Source: Epinephelus fuscoguttatus
Lineage: Eukaryota; Chordata; Actinopteri; Perciformes; Serranidae
Reading direction: 5' to 3'
NCBI RefSeq assembly: GCF_011397635.1
Contig: NC_064761.1
Location: 26,515,643 to 26,579,642, forward strand
Length of the DNA: 64,000 bases
Shown here piece by piece: positions 23,491 through 34,400 of this stretch; positions within the stretch are counted from its first letter, which is position 1; the number at the start of each line of letters is the position of its first letter. The translations under genes were made by a program, and so were the position numbers. The notes beneath the pieces were generated by a model. The model was not told the origin of the DNA, ran no database searches, and saw nothing but the letters and a program-made list of their open reading frames with translations.

Positions 23491-25104
23491 GGTCCAGTGT
23501 GTAGGATTTAGAGGGACATATTGGTAGAAATATAATATAATAAGTATATTTTCTTCAGTGTATAGTCACCTGAAAATAAGAATTGTTGTGTTTTCTTTAC
23601 CTCAGATTAAGCTGTTTATATCTACTAAGGAAGCGGGTCCTCATCCAAGGAGATCGCCATGTTGCACTGCCATGTTTCCACAGGAGCCCAGAATGGACAA
23701 ATCAAACACTGGCTCTAGATAGGAGCTGTTTTCGCATCAGCCACCATAGTTCACAGCCCCTCTGCATCAGAAGGAGAGCATCGGAAAAAAACTAACACCA
23801 TTTAAATCACCGGCGCTGTTTCTTTTGGAGAGGAAGAGACCACTGTGGATACAAACTTCCAGAATGTCTGGATGTGAAGTTACCCAAGAAAAAAAGGTGA
23901 GCACACATTAGCAGGTGCTGGGCTAGAGGCCTGTCTCCAATGTGCAAAACAGCGTCGAAGAAGCATTAAGCTGCTTTAATCAGGGTTTTTACCAATTTTA
24001 GGGTGCTTTCACACCACACAGTTGTATAATTGCCTAGAGTTGGTTTGTGCTCTCATGGCAGCATTTACAAGCAGATCAGATCAAATGCCTTGTGCAAGAA
24101 AGCTGCTCTTGATTGGTCAGAATTTCCATGCGGGAAAAATCCAAGAAGTAAACAAAACATTGAAGAAGAGTACACTTGCAAGATAAATGTGACACTTTCT
24201 AATGTCACAATGGAGGGACAACTACGCAGATTGATTTTAGTGCTGGTCATCGTGGACTATATTGCTGTCATTGTTCATTTTAGTCAAACCATACAGTTTG
24301 AAAACGAGGCGCGGCTCCAACTAGAAAACAATGTTTTGATGCATTGGATGTGCTGAATGTGCATATTAAGGCAGTACAGGAGGAGGTGCACATTAATAAT
24401 CCTCCAGGACTGTAACATGCTCATGTTTAACCCAAACAATGGGTCATGTGACTGCAGTTGGTTCAGATCCAGGTCGGAATATGTTCTCACCACAAATGAA
24501 CTGCACCAGAGTTCATTTGTAACCAGTCCCAGACCACCTCTTCAAGAAGGTCTTGGTTTGGTTGTTTTGTTACCCAAATGTGATTGCTGTGTTCACACCT
24601 GCCCAAACAAACCGCACTTAGGGGGCAAATGACCTTGAGTTTGACTGAACTGAACCAAAGAGGGCAGGTGTGAAAGCATCCTTAATCACCTGGTCTGTTT
24701 GTTTGGGAGAGGAAGAGACCTCTGCAAGTGATAAAGCTCCTGGTAAAAACCTCCTGAACAATGAACACCTAGAAGACACTCTGTCTGTGTTCCTGGTAAG
24801 ACAATGGCAAAGAAAATAAAAACACATACTGTTTTAAAGTGTACAGGGTTCAGTGGCCTCTAGTGTTGAGGTTGCAGATTGAAACCAGGTGAGGCTTCTT
24901 CCATGTGCCAAGTGTGTAGGAGAACTACAGTGGCCGACGTGAGAATTCGAAAATGCAAATGGCCCCATCTAGAGACAGTGTTTGATTTGTCTGCTCTGGG
25001 CTGTCAGCCTGCTCTTATTCCAAACTCATCAAATACCATCTCTTTGTCAATGATTTCCATGTGGGACATGCAAAAAGACAGTTTAAGATCTACACACTGG
25101 ACCT
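23491..25104. mobile_element. TTAA-flanked DNA element (GGTCCAGTGTG family), copy 1
   Basis: TTAA at 23487-23490 and 25105-25108. Ends are GGTCCAGTGTGTAGGATTTA and GATCTACACACTGGACCT, which are inverted repeats. A second copy of the family is at 40986-41907. The element is interrupted by the Harbinger-like insertion at 24001-24681. No transposase seen. Confidence 0.8.
24001..24681. mobile_element. PIF/Harbinger-like non-autonomous element, nested
   Basis: Terminal inverted repeats GGGTGCTTTCACACC (left) and GGTGTGAAAGCATCC (right, plus strand) match at 14 of 15 positions. They are flanked by TTA at 23998-24000 and 24682-24684. A 3-bp TTA/TAA target duplication with G-rich ends is characteristic of PIF/Harbinger. 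The open frame inside (24030-24356) has no recognisable transposase or Myb motif. Confidence 0.7.
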
Positions 25105-25108
25105 TTAA

Positions 25109-25862
25109 TATAAATACATCAGTGCAGTTGTGTCCTGCAAACTGTAAAACTACTCTGGTTAACTGCACCAGTGTTGGTTTGGTTTATTGAAAACTTTACT
25201 GTGGGAGATAAATTATTTCCATCATTGCCCTCAGTGTCTTAACTGTTCATTAACCTTTATCTAGATGTACACAAGATGTCTGATCTGAGAAATACTGGAA
25301 ACTAAGCACTGAAAACTGGAAAATTAAACCATAAAAGCAGCCACTCCACAATAAAAAAATCAAGGAGTTTATTGAATCATGGAGATTTGATTGCAAATAA
25401 TAAATTCTGAGCGATTCCACACCATGCCCCAGTGACTGAGAGGAAAGACAGAAGCACATCAGTTCTGTTTCCCATGAATTGGAGTATGTGTGTGTGAGAT
25501 AGTGACTCACATTATGAGCTTAATAAGCACAGTCTTTTACACTCCCATTAGGTCATTAACATTACAGCGCATTCAAAACTTTGGCAGGAAGAAAAAAAAA
25601 GAAAAAAGAAAAGCCCTCTTTACCCTTTTGCTCCCTCAAGGAAGTACATGGAAAAAAGAGAATGAAAGGAAAATCTCCTTCATCTCTGTAGGCAACCCAA
25701 ATCCTCACTGTAGCTGCAGCCAAAAACTAAATTAAAAAGACTGGAGTGTTGGTGTTTAACAGGCGCAGCGCTGCGCTGAGAGGGGATAGAAGTTCTCTCA
25801 TGCTTAACAATTTGTTCCTCTGCTCTCTGCTGTTTGGAGGGATCAAACCAATTAAAAACATA

Positions 25863-25914
<52 letters not shown>

Positions 25915-26183
25915 AGCTCTGATATCAGCAGCACAATATCAAACAATATTCCTTGTTTACCAACTGTTTCCCTCCTAAATGACCATTCTTTGATTAATTT
26001 GACATCTTAACGACAGGTTTCAAGATTCAAGGTTGTGTAAAATCCCCTGTCTGCTGTTTATCCTTTTTTAAATGTTCCTCTCACTCATTCACTTTCTAAT
26101 AAGCCATCAAGTCTGCAGGCACACGTGTTAATAGGTCGTTAAAAAATGGTTTTATTCATCAAACTGGATTGTATGAATAAGCT
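25109..26183. other. Gene-free stretch with a compound CT/CA microsatellite
   Basis: A CT run then a CA run occupy 25861-25912. Remaining sequence is AT-rich without recognised features. Confidence 0.55.
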
Positions 26184-26486
26184 GTTAATAGGGGCTGGAG
26201 CGTTTCCCAGCTGACACTGGGCGAGAGGCAGGGTACACCCTGGACAGGTCGCCAGACTATCACAGGGCTGAGACATAGAGACAAACAACCAATCACACTC
26301 ACATTCACACCTACGGCCAATTTAGAGTCACTAATTAACCTGCATGTCTTTGGACTGTGGGAGGGAGCAGGAGAAAACCCACGCTGACACAGTGAGAACA
26401 TGCAACTCCACACAGAAGGGCTTTGAATCCAAACCCGGGTTCGAACCAGGAACCCTCTTGCTGTGAGGCGACAATGCTAACCACAG
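26184..26486 (-). repeat. tRNA-like short interspersed repeat, copy 1 (reverse)
   Basis: On the minus strand it starts near GTGGTTAGCATTGTCGCC and carries GGTTCGAACCCGGG, which fits a Pol III B box. Landmarks shared with copy 2 include GTTTGCATG/GTTGCATG TTCTC, CAGGGTGTACCCTGCC/CTGCCTCTCG and GTGACTCTAAATTG. This is a very common fish repeat; the 5' tRNA-like part is degenerate and not a functional tRNA. Confidence 0.65.
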
Positions 26487-26521
26487 CATGAAAACATAAA
26501 TCAACTAATAAACTATGACGT

Positions 26522-26925
26522 AAAGGGGAACGCCAGCTACATAAATAACTCCAGTGTGTTATTTTTATGGCCTGGGAAAGTTCAATCAATATCTGTGAAC
26601 ATGAGCGACTCTCTCTCAAAGCCACAAACCAGAGAGGTCTCAAACTCATGATGTCATCAATTAAAAAGTCTGGAGCTGCTCCACAGACAATACGTGTTTC
26701 TTTTTCACCTAACTGTAGTGTTCTTAGTTTTGGAACAAAAAAATGTACCCATATACGTATATAGATATAACAGCAGCTTCAGACTTTATACCCTATGACA
26801 TTAGATTTGAGTTTTAGCACTCTAGTTTTTGGATTTGGGACAGAGATGTTCATGTTTACTTATTGGACTGTCTTTGACCACAGGAGTAACATGTATGAAT
26901 TGTAAAAATGGGCGTAGTTCCCCTT
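26522..26925. mobile_element. Short DNA element with AAAGGGGAAC ends
   Basis: Left end TAAAGGGGAACGCC and right end GGCGTAGTTCCCCTTTA are inverted repeats. The right side reads TTTAAAT and the left ACGTAAAG, so a target duplication cannot be confirmed. No coding capacity. Confidence 0.65.
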
Positions 26926-27099
26926 TAAATGTCATTGTAGCGTCAACGTAGATTAAACTACCCAGCAGTATATAAAGCTCCACATTTACCAGCATTAACA
27001 TCAAAGTGATGAACACACTAATGCATCATAATTAGAATCCAATCATATAATAATAATTATTATTCTGAAAAGAGACATTCTACATGAGTATTTTCACTT

Positions 27100-27262
27100 T
27101 TCAGTAAATTAAATATATGTTAATGGCAATACTTTTGTACTTTTACTTGGGTGATATGCAGATGCAGGACTTTTTCTGACAACAGACTATTTCTACAAAG
27201 TAGATCTGTTGATTTTACTTAAGAAAATGTCTGAGTATGTCTTCCACCACTGTGTAAAAGCA
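27100..27262 (-). repeat. Fragment of a common fish repeat (GTGGTGGAAGACAT end)
   Basis: On the minus strand it reads ACACAGTGGTGGAAGACATA, the terminus of the same family seen at 59814-60725. Truncated. Confidence 0.4.
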
Positions 27263-27357
27263 CATTTCAAGTAAAAGTAAAAGTTTTACAAAGGAATGGT
27301 CCCTGTTTGGGTGATATATCATTAGATTTTTATTACTGATGCATTGCTGTGTAGCTA

Positions 27358-27697
27358 GGGCGGTACGGTGGTACAGTGGTTAGCATCGTCACCTCAAAGC
27401 AGGAGAGTTCCTGGTTCGAAATTGGGGTGGGGAGCCGTTCTGTATGGAGTTTGCATGTTCTCCCTGTGTCAGCGTGGGTTTTCTGTGGGTACTCCGGCTT
27501 CCTCCCAAGACATGCAGGTTAACTGGTGACTCTAAATTGCCTGCATGTGTGAATGTGAATGGTTGTCTGTCTCTATGTGTCAGTCTGTGATGGTCTGGTG
27601 ACCTGTCCAGGGTGTACCCTGCCTCTCGCTCAATGTCAGCTGGGCACACCTGCAACCCCTAACAGGATAAGTGGTTACAGAAATTGAAATGAAACGA
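27358..27697 (+). repeat. tRNA-like short interspersed repeat, copy 2 (forward)
   Basis: Starts GGGCGGTACGGTGGTACAGT then GGTTAGCATCGTCACCTC (A-box-like region) and CTGGTTCGAAATTG (B-box-like). It continues GTTTGCATGTTCTCCC, ACATGCAGGTTAACTGG, GACCTGTCCAGGGTGTACCC. Opposite orientation to copy 1, about 0.9 kb away. Confidence 0.7.
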
Positions 27698-29456
27698 AAA
27701 ACTGCGTAACTAGTCTTAACTATGTTGGGTACTGTGATACTGAAGTTGATCACATATCTAGTATGACAAATGTTGATCATCAAAGTCACTACTAACTCTG
27801 GAGATACTTTCTAACCCTGGTTGTAACAGCTTCATAAAAGGTCTTCTTACACAATAATTGATTCAGCTAAATGTCCAAACACAGAGTGCCGAGTGTTGAA
27901 GACACTATTTTCAGAGTGTTCCTGTGGGAAAAGAGCACAGGAAGGAACCCATTCAGGTTTCTGGGGTCAGAGGTTAAAAGTGTCATTAATGAGCCCCACA
28001 GATCTCGGGGCATTTTCTGAATAGAGGAACTTAACACGTCCCAGACTCTGCAGTCTGTGTAGGAAACTAAAACGAAACAGTCTCTTCCAGCTAATGGGAT
28101 AATACAGCCATAATGAACATGAGAAACCACACCGCTGATGAAGTCATGTTCTGTAGCTGCAGCCTCACAGAGCGGATCACACAGCCCGAGCATTAGGCCT
28201 GAGAATGGAGGCGCAAACAGCTGTGATTTAACTGAGGGATGATGATCCTCCGCAGTGACACAACCTCATTTGGTCTCCTGGTGGCCTGCATACCTCGGCT
28301 TCCAGCAAGCAAAATACCCCCCAGGGATCCTAAAATACACGGCAGGCCGGGCTCAGGCCCAGCCAGCCAGCCAGCCAGCCAGCCAGCCGTGAGGAGGGGC
28401 AGCAGCCGGGGAGAAGGGAGAGAGGAAGGGCCAGGGGCAGAGCTGCAAGCCTGGACAAGCTAGTCAGCTCCGCAGTCCTCAGACGACAGTCAGACTGACA
28501 ACACAGCAGGAATGTTAAACTCTTAGAAGCTTTCTCACTGCGTCTGCTCTCATTAAAAAAAACTCAGCTTTGAAGCAGCGATTCCCCAAATGTTATGAGG
28601 ATGAATGAAGTCAGAACAAAAGCTGACAAATGCACAGATCACCCAGAAGTCACATATGGTCGCTGTGTGCTTTTTCTGTGGCCAACTGCCTTTATTTAGC
28701 CATACTTCAGTTGTCAGATCACTGCTAAATGAGTAGCGGGGTTAATCAGGCCATCAGGGTCATGGAGGCCATTATCTGGTCTTATATTAAGGATGTGACT
28801 GACACACTGTGGCCGCATCATGTCATTGCATCTGATGTTTCCAACAACAGAGGGTGCAATTTGGTATTTTAGCTCATGAGGAAAGGTCATACACAGCTCT
28901 CACAACCCACACACACACAGTACTCAGGATCATTATGCCAACACAATAACAGGAAGTGGTTGTAATTTGCCGCTGTGAGTGATACGTGATTCATGGGGTT
29001 ACAGTCGTTTTAACAAGAGCTAAATCTTACGTTGTCAACATCATCGGCCTCAGCAGTCATCACAAACATACAAATATCAACTGATGGACATTTATGGAAT
29101 CAAACACGTACAGACTCGTAAACGACAAACAGGACTGAGGAGATTATTGGACATAAGATGAGAGGAGAACTAAAGAACATTTAACAAATACAAACAAAAC
29201 AAAACTTTAAACCTCTTCACAAGGAATGCCTCTAAAACTTGATATAATATTCCAATTTAGTGAAACACTTTACTTTAACCCCTTGTTTATCATTTATATG
29301 CAAACATTTAATAACTGGTTCATAGGACGCTATAATGTCATTGTTACGGATTTAAGTGTTCATTAATGTATTGTTCGACAAATATAACTCCTCCTGATGG
29401 TGAGTGGAGGCTGCTCTATAAACAGATCATGACTGATAATAAATATCCGAACATTT
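27698..29456. other. Gene-free stretch with a CCAG microsatellite
   Basis: A perfect (AGCC)n run is at 28361-28388 in a GC-rich patch (28310-28460). The region from about 28060 to 28260 looks unique and non-repetitive. No gene supported. Confidence 0.5.
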
Positions 29457-29865
29457 ATTTGGTATGCATTTTTAATTCCTCCTAGCTATCTTGGATTAGT
29501 AGGACCTGATAATATAGTCCCAAAATCCTCAAACGAAACAACAATTAAGTCCCAACGTCCTCAAACAAGTGCTTTATAAGCAGCTTCTCACCTTGTTACT
29601 GTTGCTATTGTACGGCATATCAAACTACAACAGTTATTAATCATAATTAAACAAGTTTGAACCATTAAAATCTGATCAGGTTTTGGACCTTGTCCACTTT
29701 TGTGGCAGGGTCGGCTGTTGACGGCTTAGCAGAGATGGCTGCCATCTTGTTTTTACATGGATTAGTGTGAGCAAATAAGTGTCCACGAACGAGGACAACA
29801 GGTCTAAATTAAGCAGAAATAAGTATACGGTCCAGTAAACCCAAAAAGGCAGGGTCTCAGACAGA
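29457..29865 (-). repeat. Dispersed repeat C, copy 2
   Basis: Reverse complement of landmarks at 12171-12620: GCCATCTTGTTTTTACATGG, GAGGACAACAGGTCTAAATT and TTTTGGACCTTGTCC. About 17 kb from copy 1 and inverted to it. Confidence 0.7.
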
Positions 29866-29984
29866 TTTAATAATTAAGAACACGAGTTTTCGTAGCTGAA
29901 GAACTGTAGACAAATACATGAAAAGGTCTTTATAGGTGCTTACAACATTATAGTGCTATGAACCGTTTATTAAATGTTTAGGTT

Positions 29985-30820
29985 ACATTCATGATACAAC
30001 CAAATGTGGCCCAAATCTGATTTTTTTGCTTTTATGTGACACAGATCTGACTCTTTCTCAGCTGTGTGGACACAGAAATCCAATTTATTCCCAATCAGAT
30101 CAGGGCCACTTTCATATGTAGTCCTAAATCTGATACATATCTGAACCAATGGCCATGCGACCAATGTCAGAACGATCATTTTTTCCATACAGCTGTGGTT
30201 TTTCAATAACATACATCACTGTGCAGGTGCAGATCACTCACAATACAGTGTCGGAGTGGTCTGTTGAAACTACACAGGGCTGCTGTGGCTGTACCGCTAC
30301 TGCTTAAGGCTGCCCCAGTCACCAGTCAAGAGAACTCCACAGCTAGATGCTCTCTGACGGGGACAGTTTACCTACATGCCATGACAGTGGTGTCACGAGG
30401 TGCTGACATGGATACTGGAATGTAGCCCTGGACATCCTAAAGTTTTGGAGGAACTGTTCTTCCATGAAACCCTACTCCAAAAACATGCCACACACCCTCC
30501 CAAACAGAAGCACTTACATGGCTAATTATCATGCAGAATGACAAAATCAGACCTTCCTACTATGGGCTTTATTCAGGAGATGAAGCATGCACTACTATGT
30601 CATTCAGTTTTTTCCCCAAATGTGACGTTTGTTGTTGTTCCAACGTGCATGTGTGTGACATTACTGTTTGCATGTGAGGCAAAGACCCGTTCACATTATG
30701 TCAGATATGGATCACTTCAAACATGAATGTGAACAGCCTCAGCAGGAAGATCAGATCTAGGGAAATAATCAGAGTCAAGCATTAATCCCTGCAGTGTGAC
30801 TGCAGCCTTATATAGTGCTT
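29985..30820. other. Gene-free stretch, possibly an old DNA element
   Basis: Sequence such as CAAATGTGGCCCAAATCTGA near the left and CCTGCAGTGTGACTGCAGCC near the right resembles ends of common fish hAT-like elements. The inverted ends do not pair clearly, so this is tentative. DNA from 30820 to the use1 stop at 31427 shows nothing except probable use1 3' UTR. Confidence 0.3.
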
Positions 30821-31426
30821 ATAAATGCTAAACAGGGGCAGTTAAAGTGTCACCGAGTTTAAGCACATCACAGCTGTTTTTAAGTCAGATTTTTTGGGGT
30901 CTTGGATCAACTCAACATAGTACTGAAACCGTGGTGTATACAGTGGACGGTTCGTGAACTCTTCAAGATGTATGCACTGCGAAAAAAAAGTTCTACAAGC
31001 TGATTTTTGACTTAAGTCCCACTGAGAAAGAACACACATGTATGAATGGCTCGTAGCCTCCCTGATGAGGGATTAAAATAATTAAGGCTCAGTCCCTGCT
31101 GTCTGGGTATTAAGACTATGTTGCTGCTTGCAAACTAACCTCCAACAAGAAGCTCTTCACCTCCAGTCATGCTCTGTCCTGCTTAAAAAAAGGAATACTG
31201 ATGCTGCAAACCACATTTTAAACTTCCACCGGCTTGTTTAAAGGAAGCATTTCTGTTTCAAAAGTGCAAATGTTTCGGTTCATCAAGCCGAGTTGTTTTG
31301 GTTCTGACCGCTACGGATCTGTATCACGCGTACAGACGAGCTGTGTAGATCTATGAGGCCTATGTAGAGATTGCTTTGTAAACACGAGGATGAAAGACTA
31401 AAAGAGTTCGGGAATGTGCACGGTCA

Positions 31427-34400
31427 TCATCGGAGTCTGGGGAAGATTCTGATGAAGAGGATCATGCTGATGAAGGTGAAGGAGACCAGGATGAGCATCA
31501 GCCACAGCAGCCAGTTGACGGACTTCTTGGTGTGCTGCTCCAGCCGCTCCGACTCCGTCTTCAGCTTCTCGAAGTTCATGTCGGCCTGACGCATGGATTG
31601 GCTCAGAGTCTGGGAGGGAGAGGAGGAAACAACTCATCAGGTGAACAAGACAAATGTTGAGCACACAAACCTACAACGCCGGTGTCTTATTCAGAGACTG
31701 TAGACATTCATAGGTTGGTTGTTATTCGTCTTGTATTGCCCACTTGTGAACAGAATCAGCTGAGACGTGTGGCGTCAGAAAGAGAAAATGTTTGTGGAAC
31801 AGAAACACAAAATGAAACCTAATAACTTCCGAAAGGCAGCGACTGTATGTAAAAACACCATATCTCACAGAAAATGAAAATATCTGACACATAAAAACAT
31901 ACTGGCCTCAATCACTAACAGTTGCCTGCCACTTTTTAACACCACAGTGTTTCCCCCATATGCACCTCTTTAACGTTACACCATTTTGTACTACAGACAC
32001 ATGATTGTAAGAAACAACAACTGGGTAGATGTCAACCATGACGCACGCAATGCTGATCACGGATTCAGGATCATAATTTGCCGAGAGGAAAACAGTCCAG
32101 CAACTTCACGTGACTACTGCACAGTTATGTTTTAGCGTATGCAATCATTTGATAGGAATTCGCAAAGGTAACATGCACCGACTGTTTCCTTCTTCCTGGA
32201 GGCGGGCCTCACTTTGCTTAAGGCCCTCTATAATCCATTAAAGCTGTCAATCTCAATGATAACAGAAAAATTCCCTCACATAGACATTAATGTTACATAT
32301 TATTTGAATAGGATTCCCTGATAGAGCCATCATAAATGTCAGTTATTATCATTGAAAATGTCAATACGTTTAAGTAGATTAATACTGTTTGGTAATACAA
32401 CTTTTTTTTGGTTCAGTAAAAGCATATGTTCCTAAATCTTGAAACACCCTCCCGGTGCTGGCAGACACACAGAAACCTCCTGGAAGGGCGCACCTTGCCA
32501 GCACACACACATACAATAGATAAATAAATCAAGAATTCTTTTTACTTCACTGCAACAACTCTATTCTAGAGGAAACACTGCACGATACCATCTTTGACAT
32601 GATCACAGTATTTGCTCCTGACCACCATATACACAGTCAGCCAGGCGTATAAATGCAGAACGATGTGTATCAAACTAGTTCCTTATTTGCTTCCTGTTGC
32701 ACTCAGCAGCCATAGATCAAATTCCTACAAACAAATTTAATCTCTGATCGTCTCTGTAAAACCTGGGTCTACAAAAAAACTGCTGCGAGAAACAGACAGG
32801 CTGACATATTACTGAATTAAAGTTTTGTTTAATCATTATTTTGTCTGGTGAAATGTAGTCTTGGCAAATACATATTTTATATGGATGCACGATATCAGCA
32901 CATCATCAGAATCGGCCAGCATGCTTTTTCTTAATTTGAACAACGAATGAATATTATGTACATTTACAAGTATTGTATGTCATGTCTCCATCTGCTGATG
33001 AGCCATCATGGTAAGAATATGCATGCATAGTATGATGTTAATTCCACTACAGAAGAGACTAAAATTAGGTGAGGAAAAAGTGGATATATCAATATCAGTA
33101 TCGGCTATCTACCAAATGAGTTGTTACATATCGCCATATCGGATATCTGCAAAAAATCCAATATCGTGCATCACTAATATATCACACTGTAGTAACCCTG
33201 ATCTTATACAGTGTGACAAACACTGTAATTCTTGCACATGTGTGTCCAGTTACCTGGTTGTCCTGTTTGATGATGTTCTGCGCTGCCAGAGTGTTGTTCT
33301 TCAAGTTTCGGGCCAGGTTGAGCATGTCATCAGCAAGTTTCTCCTGCAGGTTGTGGTGGTGCTGCAGGACGGCCTCCAGCTCTGCAGCCGACTGACGCTC
33401 ATCCAGAGGAAGACCTCTGCACAAGGCCGCACAGCTGGGTTAGCATTTTTATTTTACTGCAGGCACAGTCAATACATACACGGATCAAAGTTCCTACTGA
33501 AAGCATTTAGCAGTGAGGAGTGAGAGTGTGCACAGATACAGATGAAAGGATACTGTGAGACACATTCATGATTTAACAAACTGGGAATGAGCCTGAACTT
33601 TTCAGACACAATCACTAGATGTTAGTCTTATATGTAAATAAATACAGTATAATGGACATTAGTTCTTTGTGACAAGAAATAATACGAGCAGTGTTACCTT
33701 CTGTTTCGCAAGTCTGTTTCTGACGTGCCTGTAGAGAGGAAAGGAGAACGTCATCATTCTAAAATATCACTACCAGGAGAGGAGCTTGTTTAAATATGTC
33801 ATGTCATTTCTCAGTCAAAATACTGAATTTAAGATGACTTTAAAACTTTGAATGAAAAAAAAAAATCTTACCTTTGCCTGACAACCCCTGCAATGACACA
33901 AACATAGACAGAGTGTGTGGCCCACAGTATTTTTAAATGTAGTTTTTCCAACCAAATTTAAAAATTAGGAAAGCCAGACTTAAGCAATTGAAGCATGACA
34001 ACAGAATCTAACTAACTAACAACACTAGTTTAAAGCTAAAGTACAGTCTCAAATGTACAGATTTTACATGGTAAACCAACTGTAAATGAACTGCTGGCTA
34101 GTAGTGAGCAAAACAATGCAGATGTCATTGATCAGTTTTTACTTCTACAGTGTGTAAATCTCATCTTACCGTGCCGAGCAGCTCGTCCCTCATCTCTCCT
34201 GTACAACGGGCCTTCGTCTGCATGTGGACAGTTTTAGAGGCAGGCATCCTCTCATTGGCTATCGTGGGTGTTCGTCCGGGGGCGAGGAACTGATTGGCTA
34301 AAGCTTTTTCTGTTGGTGAAGACTGTCAGCGAGCACAGAGGAGAGAAGAGGTCAGAAAACTGAACAGGAGAAAAACTCAAGAAACAAGAGCTGATAGTTT

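Noticed and set aside
24030..24356. Possible small membrane protein (LILVLVIVDYIAVIV)
   Set aside because: It lies wholly inside a non-autonomous Harbinger-like element and has no supporting motif.
27358..27430. A tRNA gene
   Set aside because: A- and B-box-like motifs are present, but no cloverleaf can be drawn and the sequence continues as a dispersed repeat.
31398..31664. Minus-strand frame over the last use1 exon with a His/Ala-rich product
   Set aside because: It is a shifted frame of the real SNARE and anchor exon.
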